64,000 bases of DNA from Choristoneura fumiferana (taxonomy: Eukaryota; Arthropoda; Insecta; Lepidoptera; Tortricidae): positions 15,795,269-15,859,268 of the forward strand of contig NC_133482.1 in NCBI RefSeq assembly GCF_025370935.1, written 5' to 3'. The translations under genes and the position numbers were made by a program. Shown here piece after piece: positions 11,038-22,137 of the stretch (position 1 is its first letter; every line of letters begins with the position of its first letter). The notes below the pieces were generated by a model. That model saw only the letters and a list, made by a program, of their open reading frames with translations. It had not been told where the DNA came from and did not search any database.

Positions 11038-11310
11038 TCCAGCCTATATACGTCCCACTGCTGGGCACAGGCCTCCTCTCAGAATGAGAGGGCTTGGGCC
11101 GTAGCTCCCACGCGGGCCCAGTGCGGATTGGGAACTTCACACACACCATTAATTTGCTTCGCAGGTATGTGCAGGTTTCCTCACGATGTTTTCCTTCACC
11201 GTAAGGCTCGTGGCAAATTTCAAATGTAACTCCGCACATGAATTTCGAAAAACGATCCTCTGCTTGAGAGGCCACAGGTCCTTAGGTCAAACCACTCGGC
11301 CACCACGGCT
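11000..11310 (-). mobile_element. tRNA-derived SINE (family 1)
   Basis: Minus copy: a (CAT)n tail, then CCCAGCCTATATACGTCCC-type sequence, CGCGGGCCCAGTGCGGATTG, and a tRNA-like head ending ACCACTCGGCCACCACGGCT. About 300 bp. Confidence 0.75.
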
Positions 11311-11383
11311 ATCAGCATCATCTCAGCCTATTTACGTCCAGAAAATTTTGTTCGCATATCTATGCCAATAGTGATGTACAGTA

Positions 11384-11531
11384 CAGTCGAACAAATTGAA
11401 TCATGAATGACCCAGGGTAGAACCTTTGTGCTACAAATCCCATGTTGACATCTCATACTTTTGTCAAGGAAATCATAGTGGAATAGAGATTATTAAAAAG
11501 TTCCACCCTGGGTCATGATTCAAGTTGTCTG
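11384..11531. mobile_element. Tc1/mariner-type MITE
   Basis: CAGTCGAACAAATTGAATC and TGACCCAGGGTAGAAC on the left pair with GTTCCACCCTGGGTCATG and ATTCAAGTTGTCTG on the right. TA precedes the left end; the right TA is mutated. Confidence 0.6.
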
Positions 11532-11532
11532 T

Positions 11533-11602
11533 CCACGAGCTGCGCCCGCTGCGCGTGCGACGACCTGCTGCTGCACGTGGTCGCGGCGCCCCCCCCGTGC
11601 TG
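11533..11602. other. Isolated GC-rich block
   Basis: About 70 bp of very GC-rich sequence (CTGCGCCCGCTGCGCGTGCG and onward) directly after a MITE, in an AT-rich intron. Short open frames exist on both strands, but none has recognisable domains or good splice signals. Confidence 0.4.
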
Positions 11603-11727
11603 TAATGATGTATGAAATCTCATTACGATACAGAAAATTTCATAATAGAATCCAATGTCGTAATGCTGGTCATTACCTATGGTTTTTGAACGCATAATTG
11701 AGGATTTACTATATTGGTGTAGATAAA

Positions 11728-11792
11728 GTCCTCTTGTTCTGAGAAGAGGCCTGTGCCCAGCAGTGGGACTTTTATAGGCTGGGATGATATGG
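11728..11792 (+). mobile_element. SINE family 1, 3' fragment
   Basis: CCTCTTGTTCTGAGAAGAGG, then CCTGTGCCCAGCAGTGGGAC and ATAGGCTGGGATGAT. Confidence 0.65.
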
Positions 11793-11934
11793 GTGTAGAT
11801 AAAGAGTCTTTATATTGTATTGTATTACGTTGAGCAAACATAATTCTGTTGCCGCCAACAGAATCTACTTGAATTGTAGTCAGATTTTCTAATCATTAGG
11901 CTATCCGGTTGTTAAAAATAATGTATTTTTAATC

Positions 11935-12820
11935 ACACTTGCTCGTCAATGATGTTATTCCATGCCTGTAAATACTAAAGAACAATGGCCTCAATTGTTC
12001 CCGCGGGAACTATGGCTTTACGTATAGTTTTTCTCCCCAAGGGACATGAATTTAGTTTTAAAAAGTTAGTACCTAGGCACATAATTTCGGACTGAAGAGG
12101 TTTCAATTAAATCAGCCAACGTTTTATTTACATCTTTAAAACTTAGCTACGAGTAGTTATAACCCAATTTGCCACTCTTCATAAAACTTCGTTATTTTTA
12201 TATTTTAAATTTATATTAAATTTTTTTGCAATAATTTTAATAATTGTTTTTTAGCACGTTGGAAGACAGCCAGTCCGTATGGACATTTTGACCCCTGCAC
12301 ATTCCAACCGTTGAGCATTTTGTCACATTGACTACCCACTCCCGGAATGGGAACAATTTGGCCGTAAGATCATTTGAATTCTAAACTAAACACAGTTCTC
12401 AGCATTATCTATGGTAGATGACTGGAAAAAAGTGACAATCAGGGGGGGCTACTACGAAATTCCAAAATCGATTTTCATATCGTTTTCCTGTCGCTAATAT
12501 TATTTAATACGAGGGCGAGAGGGACGGTACGATACGAACTTCGATTTTCGAATTTTGTAGTAGCCCCCTGTATTGGCGGGTAGCCAATACAGTAGTAGTA
12601 CTTTATTCAGTTTTTTAGCGCTTTTTCTTGCCGAGCTGTGAAGTGTTTGGACACAAAATAATTTATGTTTTTGCATTTTTTTCCTCGCAGTGATGAAAAT
12701 CATTGTGTGTCACGGGCCGCAAGGGGATTACTAAAAGGGGATTACTAAAGGGGATTACTATTAGAAGCCCGACGCCGGAACCCTTCTTACGCCCCTTATT
12801 GCACAATGTACTATTACACG
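11935..12820. repeat. Composite interspersed repeat, copy 1
   Basis: Colinear with 51063-51970: CACACTTGCTCGTCAATGATG, GGCCTCAATTGTTCCCGCGG, CCAACGTTTTATTTACATC, the MITE-like GGGGGCTACTACGAAATTC (12446-12569), ATTGGCGGGTAGCC, GTTTGGACACAAA and CCTTATTGCACAATGTACTA. About 890 bp. The outer ends resemble those of the 25.4 and 39.3 kb repeats in reverse. Confidence 0.6.
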
Positions 12821-13280
12821 CTCCGAGTACTTCCTTCCAGAGTTGCATACGTTTCTTCCATATCCCCGGAGCCACACAGTCCGCATCCGTCCCATTCCCA
12901 CATTTGTCACTGAATATTCATGACACACGGTGGGGTCTAAGCTCCAAAGCCCGGTGAACCCACCTGAATCCCATTTCGTGTTTGTTAATGACAGCCTGTT
13001 TATTCCGGATTTTGTGTGCTTGGACGGTAAATACGGTGTTTTCGATTGAAATAGTATATTTCAGGTGAGACGATGAAAGAGACACGTTTCCAAGGTTCCA
13101 TTGTTTTTTAATGCGTTAGTGTGTACAGATACGGACACTGCTCTATCTTCAAACATATAAAAACAAAAATGAACGTGAAAAATGGCGGTAAATATACGCG
13201 ACCTCACATCGGTCGTTCGTTATCAAGTAACGTGCAAGATTTGTCAATTTTTTTTGCAATTGACATTTAAACGTTTAGAT

Positions 13281-13700
13281 AAGATGAGATAAGACTTTAC
13301 TTTTCAAAACACAGGCACACACAAAGATAAAACACATAAACAACGTACACATAACAATTGAATTCCCTATTGAATCTTTTCAAAAGCACTGAAACCGCAG
13401 ATTCTTCAGCTTCCATAGGGCACTCGATAAAATAAATCATGCTAAGTGTTATAGCAAAGGGACAATCATGAGAGACAAGGACAATGCTCTTCGACTTCTA
13501 TTGACCCGATCCGGGCTGTTAGAGCCTTTTGTTCTCCCACAGAGATACACTTGTGATACTGTTTAGGCAATTTGTTACAGCTTTTGAATTTAATGAACGA
13601 GTCTGTAATTTCGTCGATGGTACTGCAATGCCGACAAACCAACAAAAACAAATCAAATTCAAATCATTTATTTTGCAGTGTTTAAATTGTAGTGTCATCC
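13281..13700 (-). pseudogene. Possible decayed coding remnant, minus strand
   Basis: Minus-strand frames read KLPKQYHKCISVGEQKALTA then IGSIEVEEHCPCLS and stop; an overlapping frame continues SHDCPFAITLSMIYFIECP then MEAEESAVSVLLKRF. The hand-over between frames suggests a frameshifted old coding sequence, probably from a LINE, but I do not recognise the family. Confidence 0.3.
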
Positions 13701-14086
13701 CAAAAGTCTAATGAAAAAACTTTCTATGCAAGTAGGCACCTAAGTAGATACTTATTATTGTTACATATATTATTTAGTAGCCGGCTGTTATGCAATCTGC
13801 CACAGTTTTAGAAATTCTTATAGGTGCCCCTACTGATGTTCATGGTCGGGTGTCACCCCTGAGTGGGAGATACCCGGGGCGGGCCGCCCCCGCCGCCCCC
13901 CACTAGCAACGCCACTGACCAAAACACAAAGATAATTACTTAATTTTAATGTTCTCCTAAGTTTTAGTGCAAGTACTACTTTTAGCGCTAGTTTTAGTCT
14001 TATTACTGGAAGGTGGTGCTACTTTTGGAGCCAGAATATAAATATCTCTTTCTTTCTTTCTTTCTTTTCATTGTTGGTTAAGCAAC

Positions 14087-14432
14087 GAGTGTTCACCCGC
14101 GACATTATTTGAAATTTTGGGATTTTTAAAAATTCTTGTGCTAACTACCAAAAATTAAATAGTGTTTTTCATTGACGTTACATTAACGATCATATCAAAT
14201 TTCATGACTCCAAGCCCAGCGGTTGTTGTTTCGAGATTTTAGCCCTACCCCTGGGTATATCGGAATAAAAAGTAGCCTATGTTTTATTCCAGATGTCCAG
14301 CTATCTGCATACCGAATTTCATTTAAATCCGTCCAGTCGTTTCAGCGTGAAGGAGTTACATACATACTCACTCACTCACTCGCTCACTCACTTACTCACT
14401 CACAAACTTTCGCATTTATAATATTAGTAGGA
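14087..14432 (-). mobile_element. Lep1-like Helitron
   Basis: Minus copy: CACCCGCGACATTATTTG, AACAACCGCTGGGCTTGGAG (reverse), ACTCACTCACTCGCTCACTC, and TTTATAATATTAGTAGGA at the 5' end. It shares the 134-750 body. Confidence 0.7.
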
Positions 14433-14894
14433 TTATATATCAGAGAATTTTAAAAATGTTGCGAAGTCTATTGGCTCGCAGAGCCCACTAACTTTAGGTG
14501 GTTTTTACCAATATACTTCGTTAGATAAAATAAATGAAACATTAATTCAAAACAGTTTGTTGGCAACTGGCTTCACTGATGTAATAAAAGTTATGGCCCT
14601 TATGGGAATGAGTATGGGTTTACATCACGCACGTAAGGGCATATGAATCACATGTGATGCACGGAAAACTCAACCTTGTATGCTTGTTTGTTTCAGTATA
14701 TTTTACTGTACGTAGAAAGTTGTACTTGAGGCTTTTATGCTGTTTATGGGATTTGGTTGACAGGTTGCGGCGTTCGAGAAATTTTATCGAAAACTTTTGA
14801 TGAGATAAAATTGGAAGAAGATAATGGGATAAGTTGTCTTAGATAATATTAATTTTTATCCGACACTGCGGTACGCTGGAAAGTTATGTACCTA

Positions 14895-15128
14895 CTAGCT
14901 TTTGCCCGCGGCTTCGCCCGCGTGTAACTCGGTTATCGCGCGCTGTTCCCTCGGGAACTGTTTTTTTTCCGGGATAAAAAGAAGCCTATGTCACTCTCTG
15001 GCCCATAAACTATCTCTATGCCAAAAATTAGGTCGATCCGTCGCTCCGTTTCGACGTGAAAGACGGACAAACATACAGACACACAAACATACAAACACAC
15101 ACTTTCACATTTATAATATTAGTATGGA
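14895..15128 (-). mobile_element. Lep1-like Helitron, 234 bp
   Basis: CTAGCTTTTGCCCGCGGC to TTTATAATATTAGTATGGA, between A and T. An intact short copy; the same subfamily as 28183-28398. Confidence 0.8.
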
Positions 15129-16384
15129 TTACAGCTAGAGATGTACTGAATAGTCGGGATAACCGACACTTCCCAGCTACGTTTACAGTCGGCAACTAAT
15201 CAACAAGACTTCCTTATAAATTATCTCAGTTTGCTTTTTAGGGTTCCGTAGCTGAAACGACACCGGTATTTCACCTATTAATAGCACAGATTTGGTATTT
15301 TTTATAATTATTATTACTTATAACAAAAACTACTTATAGTAAATAATAATTAAATTGACACTAACATAATCATAATCTTACACTTATGGCGTCGGCTGAG
15401 AATTACACCTCTCCATTTGTACCGTGGATGTGGTAAGTGGCGACTGAGGATATAGGTTAAGGTATACCGCAGGCGACAGGCCAGCAACCTGTCACTATTG
15501 TACCGTTTTTGTCAAACTTAAAACCCAAAAATTGCTAACGTTTGCGGTAACGTTGCGTAACGTTTCGTGTGCTCTGCCTACCCCATTTGGGAATACAGGC
15601 GTGATGTTTGTGAGTTTGCGTAACCTTAAACTAAAAATATTATCGAAATACGTAATATTTTTTATTACTTTAGTTAATTTTGTTTATTATGTCACTAGCT
15701 TTTGCCCGCGGCTTCGCTCGCGTAAAATTTGGAGTAACATACATTTACTTTCTGCGATCCATGTTTGGTGTTTTGATTAATTTTTCGGAGGATTACATGG
15801 AAATAAAAATACAGACAGATTTTCTTTTAGACAGTGGTGTAAATTTTGTAATACAAAAATCAACCTATACATACGTATGATTAATCTTACCAACTTTTAA
15901 ACCCTGCTTCGCTGATTCAGCGTTGGAATTTTAGAAAACGTTAAAGTACTACGCATTTCTTTTGCCCGCGACTTCATACACGATACCTATAGGATTATAT
16001 CCCGAGAAATTAAAGTTCCCACGGGACATGAATTACTGTTATGATCTATTTTAAAATTCTAAATTGTCGATAAGAGAAACATTGTAGCTTTCTACAATGA
16101 AATAATTTTGAAAATCTGCCTCAAAATTGAAACTTATTTTTATTCTGCGGAAAGTTTGCATTTTTTTTAAAGTACTTTAATGTCAATCAAGGATAGTGAA
16201 TCTTTCTATTGATAAAAGATTTTTTTAAATCAGCTCAGTAGTTTCAGAGATTACCCCCAACAAACAAAGAAACAAACAAAGATGAGATATTTTCCTATTC
16301 CATGAGATTTTCTAAAAATCTTTCCCTAGTGCACCTCTGTATTACATTAGGTCCGGTCCATCTATGCCAAATTTCACACCGTAG

Positions 16385-16520
16385 CATGCTGTACGGTTGT
16401 GTTGCTCTGAAGATGAGCTCTGGTTGAGTTCGAAACGCGTCAGTGTAAAGTGGTGGTGGTGATAGATGGATTTGTGTGATTTGTTTGTGTTCTTACAGTG
16501 TGGAAGTGGAGGAACTGTAT
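16385..16520 (+). mobile_element. Hairpin retroelement family member (CTGAAGATGAG type)
   Basis: Contains CTGAAGATGAGCTCTGG, TTGAGTTCGAAACGCGTCAG, then TGTGTGATTTGTTTGTGTTC. The GAGCTC/GAGTTC stem followed by GAAAC and GTC is the hammerhead-like arrangement. An inverted copy is at 20046-20185. Confidence 0.5.
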
Positions 16521-16903
16521 GAACACACATTGCATGGGCACAAAAGTAGCTATCATAAAGGTCGCGGGTGATTGCTCAGTAATTGTGTCAACTCGTTGAA
16601 CGTATATGTAAAATTTCGTATCAATGCTATCAGCCTTTGAGGAGTTCCGTCATCAGCAGACGACCCTGGCGGTGTATATCATTTAAACGCATTGTCATTG
16701 AAATTTAACAATCATGTAAAGTCTTTTGCATGTGCCATTAACTTTTGAGGAGTTCCCTTCTACGGAGACGATCCTCGCCAGGATGAGCAGGATGTCACTG
16801 CTAAATAATCGTTACCAGATTTACATCAGTTTGCCTAATCTCCAGTCCCCAGTTTTATTGGTTTAGCTTATGTTTTTTCTGATTCAGTTGGTATATAAAA
16901 TCC

Positions 16904-17690
16904 TCTTTATTCGTTTTATCCCGTGGGATATTCGGAAAATCTTTGAGACATTTTTTACCTATTAGTATTATCTACCTGCGTGCCAAATTTGAAGCCTCTA
17001 ATATTTATAATTACGGAGTTAGGGCCACTTTGAAGCGAAAATATAAATCCCATTTTATTCCCTATCCCGTGGGAATTTTGATAAATCCTGAAAATTGTTC
17101 TTAACTGTTAGTATTACCTACTTGCTCGCCAAATTTGAAGTCTCTAATACTTAAGTTACGGAAAAAGGGTCATTAATTGAAAATGAAAATACAAATCCCA
17201 TTTATTCACTATCCCGTGGGAATTTAGTAAAATCCTGAAAACCAATTTTAGCTGTTAGTATTACCTACTTGCATGCTAAATTTGAAGTTTCTAATAACTA
17301 TAATTACGCAAATAGGGCCATTTTGAAGTGAAAATATAAATCCCATTTTATTCCCATCCCGTGGGAATTTTGATAAATCCTGAAAACAGTTTTTAGCTGT
17401 TAGCATGTCCTACTTGTTTGCCAAATTTGAAGTCTCTAATAATTATAATTACGGAAATAAGGTCATTAATTAAAAGTGAAAATACAAATCCCATTTATTC
17501 ACTATCCCGTGGGAATTTCGGAAAATCCTGAAAAGTGTTTTTAGCTGTTAGTATTACCTACTTGCATGCCAAATTTGAAGTTTCTAATAATTATAGTTAC
17601 GGAAATAGGGCCATTTCGAAGTGAAAATATAAATCCCATTTATTCCCTATCCCGTGGGAATTTCGAAAAATCCTTTCTTAATGCGCGTCT
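16904..17690. repeat. Tandem array, ~147-bp unit, about 5.5 copies
   Basis: The ATCCCGTGGGA landmark occurs at 16918, 17064, 17211, 17356, 17504 and 17649 (spacings 146, 147, 145, 148, 145). Units alternate: one type has AAAATATAAATCCCATTTTA, the other AAAATACAAATCCCATTTAT with TTCACTATCCC, suggesting a ~293-bp higher-order dimer. Confidence 0.85.
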
Positions 17691-17883
17691 ACACCTATTA
17701 AGGAACATATATTCCAAATTTCAAGTTTCTACGCCCAGCGGTTTGGGCTGTGCGTTGATCTATAAGTCAGTCAGTCAGTCAGTCAGTCAGTCAGTCAGTT
17801 TCTTCTTTTATATATATAGATTATATATAGATGTTCTGCCGTTGTAGGCATATTATACTGTAAAAAATAAAATTACATTATAA

Positions 17884-18018
17884 GGGGCTGTTTCACCATC
17901 CTAGTATTAACTGACGGTTACATGTGATGCCGTCTCTATTTGTTTTGTTCGAATAGACAGAGACGGCATCACATTTAACCGTCAGTTAACACTAATCAAT
18001 GGATGGCGAAACAGCCCC
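17884..18018. mobile_element. Harbinger-like MITE
   Basis: GGGGCTGTTTCACCATCC ends, about 135 bp, with a small deletion in the left arm. Confidence 0.75.
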
Positions 18019-18044
18019 TTAGTGTTGTAATGTAAATCCTCAGT

Positions 18045-18507
18045 TGAAAATACAAACTGAAATATAGATGCACAGAAAAACCAGAAAAATAAGACCATCA
18101 CTGGGAATCGAACCCAGGTCCTCGGTATTCCGTACCGCGTGCTATACCGCTACACAACTGATGGTCAACGGTACCGACATGAATTTCCCCTATGCACCTC
18201 ATATCTCAGCTTGTTTGTTTCTTATTTAGCCACTTAAGCAGTGACGCTATATAGCGACATCTATGCCGTAGCGTAGCCCTAACTTTTTCGGCACTCCATT
18301 GGAACTAACCGCTCACCCGGACAAGAGATATCGTTACTAAGCAATCAAATTAAGATTGGTTTTTTGGAATCTTTTGTATTTTTTATTTCAATTCCAAATT
18401 TTTACTTTTACGGTCATCCCGTAAAACCTAAATTGAAAATACAAACTGAAATATAGATGCACAGAAAAACCAGAAAAAATACAAAAAGATTCCAAAAAAC
18501 CAATCTT
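18045..18507 (-). mobile_element. tRNA-derived retroelement (family 2) with 11-bp duplication
   Basis: Flanked by perfect AAATCCTCAGT repeats (18034-18044 and 18508-18518). The minus strand of 18101-18175 folds like a tRNA: 7-bp acceptor ACCATCA/TGATGGT, T-arm CTGGGTTCGATTCCCAG, and a near-complete anticodon stem with GGA in the loop. Extra bases and imperfect stems argue against a working tRNA gene. Inner inverted repeat: 18350-18383 against 18476-18508. Confidence 0.65.
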
Positions 18508-19131
18508 AAATCCTCAGTACTTTATTTTTACTCTTGCTCTTAATCTGACTTAAGCACTCGGTTAGCAATTAAGCAAAACTGTCACAATTAGAAATTAACT
18601 CGGGAAACAATATAATTAGGCCTAGAATAAACGTGCCTTCAACTTTATTAGTTAATCTGGGCCACTTTTTACTGAACTCGAGCCATTTAAAATTAACTGC
18701 AAACTAATTTGCCGCGCGTCAAGTTCGTTATTTGTAAAAATAACCCGTTTAATGTGAGCTTAATGAATGGTAGCGTGCTGTAATAACTTTGTGTTGTTTC
18801 TAAAGTTACTGTGCTAGTGTAACTAGATTACATTAAAAAACCGGGCAAGTACGTTTCGTACACATTTATAAATAGGTATGTAAGTAAAGGGGAAATCATG
18901 TCTTGATGATATTTCTCGCTTTTTCCGAGTGATTTAAAACATCAAGTGTATGCAGAGCCCTACTCTTAAGCAAAATGTACGCAGTGTGGGGTCAGATTAT
19001 ATTGGTCAATTATATTTACAGACAGACATAAAAAATCAAGATTTTTAGACTTTTCTAGACTTTTCAGACCAAAAAGTGATCCTATAAGGGTTCCGTTTTT
19101 TCCTTTTGAGGTACGGAACCCTACATACCGA

Positions 19132-19215
19132 AAATGAAACGCTGGAGTTGGGAATCGAACCGGGGTCTTCGCTATTCCGGCGCGCGTGCTGTACCCCTGC
19201 ACTACCTCCAAGCTT
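19132..19215 (-). repeat. tRNA-like repeat head
   Basis: GTTGGGAATCGAACCGGGGT and CTATTCCGGCGCGCGTGC resemble a reversed tRNA T-arm and anticodon arm. Related to family 2; body not recognised. Confidence 0.45.
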
Positions 19216-19489
19216 TCACGTTTTTCTTTCACATTTCACGGCCAAATTGCCCAGTGTGTTCTTGAGAGAATAATTTGCAAATTATTTAATTTATTGAATC
19301 AGGCATTACTTTGCGGAAGTCCACATTAATGAACTACCTTTTTAAACAATTAGATAGATAGATAAAACATTTATTAGTTACTGCAAACGAAGAGTCCCAG
19401 CTTAAAAGTTAACATTTTTCTATTGTGTGCGCTGCAGTAATTAGGTACTTCCGCGACCTTACGGTAGCTGCATCTAAGCAACAATCACC

Positions 19490-19565
19490 ACCACTCACCA
19501 CCTACGCTGACGTTTCGAACATGACCACAGTTCGTCATCACAGCAACCTGAGCCTGGTTAACGAT
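19490..19565 (-). repeat. Hammerhead-like motif, solo
   Basis: The minus strand reads GTGATGACGAAC, TGTGGTCAT, GTTCGAAACGTCAGCG: stem GAAC/GTTC, then GAAAC and GTC. No flanking element is clear. Confidence 0.35.
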
Positions 19566-20045
19566 TGTAAAGGCAAGTATTCACAATCACTAGCGCATAA
19601 ACGAGTGTGTTTGGCCTGGCTTGCATGAGCTTATAAGGGCTTGCCACTTAGCTGTGCTAGTGTCGATTTTTGAACAAGGATCAAAGGAATATCCAGAACA
19701 CTAGCACATTCTTTAGCGTGTAAACAGCATCTGAGCGTTTTTGAAATCTTAGAGCTTGAGAAACTCTTAGCGCGAGTGTAAATGTAACATTAAAGCATCC
19801 CATCTGCCGCCATCAAACGGCATTAGCCCCCAAACACATAAATAACCATAAAATTGACTTAACCAACTTTACTGCCAGTGTTTACGATGGAGCAAATAAT
19901 TTTGTAAGTTTATAAATGCTTTTATTGATGCGTACTTATATAATTTATTGAATCAGGCGTTACTTGCGGAGGTCTATATCAATGAACTAAAAGAATTTCC
20001 TTGCTCACCCGCGACCTTACGATAGCTAAGCCTATGCAAAATATG

Positions 20046-20185
20046 CGTGTTCATGCAGTTCCTCCACCTCCACACTGTAAGAACACGCACAAATCACACA
20101 AACCCATCCATCACCACCACCACACTACACTGACGCGTTTCGAACTCAACCAGAGCTCATCTTCAGAGTGACACCACCGTACACC
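20046..20185 (-). mobile_element. Hairpin retroelement family member, inverted
   Basis: Reverse of 16385-16520: TTCCTCCACCTCCACACTG, CACTGACGCGTTTCGAACTC, CAGAGCTCATCTTCAGAG. Confidence 0.5.
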
Positions 20186-20451
20186 ATGCTACCAGTTGTT
20201 AGACTCCCAGTTGTAGGTGTTTGACTCAAACACTCCTTTGCTTACTCGGGATTCAAGATCAACACTCGCAACAAAAAACAACTTTGCTCTCTTGTTGCCC
20301 AAATAACTATTATTTTGGGCAACTTGGCCCATACAATAAATGCCACCTAACACACCATACAATAATTTAACACCGATTGTATAAATTGGCAAAGTCAGCC
20401 TTGAACAACGAGTAAAGAGTTTTGCGATCCGCTGTCATGAATGCTCTATGT

Positions 20452-20545
20452 CAGGGTTACTCAAAGTGGGGTACGCGAACCCCTAGGGGTTCGCTATTCG
20501 ACGGTAGGGGGTTCGCGACAAGGTTTACGTGACTCCAAAAACCAC
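20452..20545 (+). mobile_element. hAT-like terminus cut by the assembly gap
   Basis: CAGGGTTACTCAAAGTGGGG, then CGAACCCCTAGGGGTTCGC, resembles a hAT inverted-repeat end. The rest is lost in the gap. Confidence 0.4.
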
Positions 20546-20645
20546 NNNNNNNNNNNNNNNNNNNNNNNNNNNNNNNNNNNNNNNNNNNNNNNNNNNNNNN
20601 NNNNNNNNNNNNNNNNNNNNNNNNNNNNNNNNNNNNNNNNNNNNN
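20546..20645. other. Assembly gap (100 N)
   Basis: Exactly 100 N, usually a placeholder for a gap of unknown size. Confidence 0.98.
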
Positions 20646-20746
20646 TATACCGCAAACTGCGACGTCGTCGTCGAAAGCAATGACGATATTGGGTGCACCT
20701 ATTTTAAGTTGAAGGCTTTCTTGAGCTTGTTATGACTTATAGGAGA

Positions 20747-21045
20747 CGTCGTGGCCGAGTGGTTTGACCTATGGCCTCTCAAGCAGAGGATCGTGGATTC
20801 AAACCCCCGCTCGCAACCTCTGAGTTTTGAAATTCATGTGCGGAATTACATGAAATTTACCACGAGCTTTACGGTGAAGGAAAACATCGTGTTGAGGAAA
20901 CCTGACAACAAACCTGCGAAGCAGTTCAACGTGTGTGTGAAGTTCCCAATCCGCACTGGGTCCGCGTGGGACTATAGCCCAAGCCCTCTTGTTCTAAGAG
21001 GAGGCCTGTGCCCAGAGTGGGACGTATATAGACTGGGATGAAATA
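20747..21045 (+). mobile_element. tRNA-derived SINE (family 1)
   Basis: CGTGGCCGAGTGGTTTGACC head, GGATTCAAACCCC B-box region, TTACGGTGAAGGAAAACATC, and GACTGGGATGAAATACGATG end. Confidence 0.75.
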
Positions 21046-21282
21046 CGATGAAAATTAAATATAATTCTGAAATATACATTCAGGTCAAGTAACCATTAAG
21101 CTTTTAGATTCCTAAGGCAAGCTCACGTCTGCCGCCCCAAAGTTAGCTCACACGCACTCATGTTACGCTCTGAAAGTAGATCGGTACCGAGGGCATGGTA
21201 TTGCTTCCGTTCCCATAAGCTCTATGGAATCGTCTTGGGAACTTCGACGTCGCGAGCCGCGGGCAAAAGCTAGTATTTGTAT

Positions 21283-21597
21283 AATCATCATCATCATCAT
21301 CCCAGCCTATATACGTCCCACTGCAGGGCACAGGCCTCCCCTCAGAATGAGAGGGCTTGGCAGTAGTTCCCACGCGGGCCCAGTGCGGATTGGGAACTTC
21401 ACACACACCATTGAATTGCTTCGCAGGTTTGTATAGGTTTCCTCACGATGTTTTCCTTCACCGTAAAGCTCGTGGTAAATTTCAAATGTAATTCCGCACA
21501 TGAATTTCGAAAAACTCAGAGGTGCGAGCCGGGGTTTGAACCTACGATCCTCTGCTTGAGAGGCCATAGGTCAAAGCACTCTGCCACCACGGCTTCA
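21283..21597 (-). mobile_element. tRNA-derived SINE (family 1)
   Basis: Near-complete minus copy from (ATC)n CCCAGCCTATATACG to GCCACCACGGCTT. A Helitron 3' remnant (GAGCCGCGGGCAAAAGCTAG, ending near 21272) lies just to its left. Confidence 0.8.
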
Positions 21598-21964
21598 ACA
21601 TTTGTATAATAGCAACCATATTTGCCAAAAGAAATGAATGGTAGCATGTGAATGATTTTGTTGGAGTCAGGGCCAAACCACTGGATTGAGCTTCACAATC
21701 CCAAAATTCTGTCCACGGAACGTCATTTTTACTCAAGAAGTTGAAATAAAAAAGCATGAGAATTTCAACCGGGACGATGGATATAAGCTTTCATCTTCGT
21801 GGATTCCTGTTATTAATAAGTGTCAGCGTCGGGATGATGTTCGGAGGGACGATCGGACGTTGTTAGTGTTGTGTGTCGGTGTGATAGGGTGACTAATAAA
21901 AGTGACCAAGTGCGGGTAGTTCGTGATACGAGTGCCGGTACTATTAGTGATCAAGTGCGGGTAG

Positions 21965-22137
21965 TTCGAAGAACTCGCGCTGCTAGGCAGACTTGACACC
22001 CCACCCTTTAGTCTACTCGTGACCACGGCAACTGTAACTTTGCCGAAACGTCGAGGTAAATATTACTTGTGTAAAAATAGCGTGATAAGTCCCGTATATA
22101 GTATTTTGACTATGAGTGAGAATCACGAAAGTTTAAA
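21965..22137 (+). mobile_element. Hairpin retroelement family member (GGCAAC core)
   Basis: TCTACTCGTGACCACGGCAA, then TTGCCGAAACGTCGAGG and GAGTGAGAATCACGAAAGTT. Stem GGCAA/TTGCC, GAAAC, GTC. The 3' tail resembles GAGTGAGTCTCACGGTAGTT of the 2.4 kb copy. A near-identical copy is at 23262-23412. Confidence 0.55.

Larger units (their letters stand above)
15695..17820 (-). mobile_element. Helitron-like composite carrying a ~147-bp tandem array
   Basis: Starts (reverse) CTAGCTTTTGCCCGCGGC and ends with a CAGT tetranucleotide run (17767-17800) and TATATATATAGA, typical of Helitron termini. A second GCCCGCGACTTCATACACG motif at 15963 suggests two elements in tandem or one nested in the other. It also contains a hairpin retroelement segment at 16385-16520. 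Confidence 0.5.

Noticed and set aside
16904..17690. CRISPR-like array
   Set aside because: Units are ~147 bp with no short repeat/unique spacer alternation, and the setting is an animal intron.
18101..18175. tRNA gene on the minus strand
   Set aside because: It lies in a mobile element with target duplication, has an extra base beside the T-arm and a mismatched anticodon stem, and is repeated at 29.3 kb.
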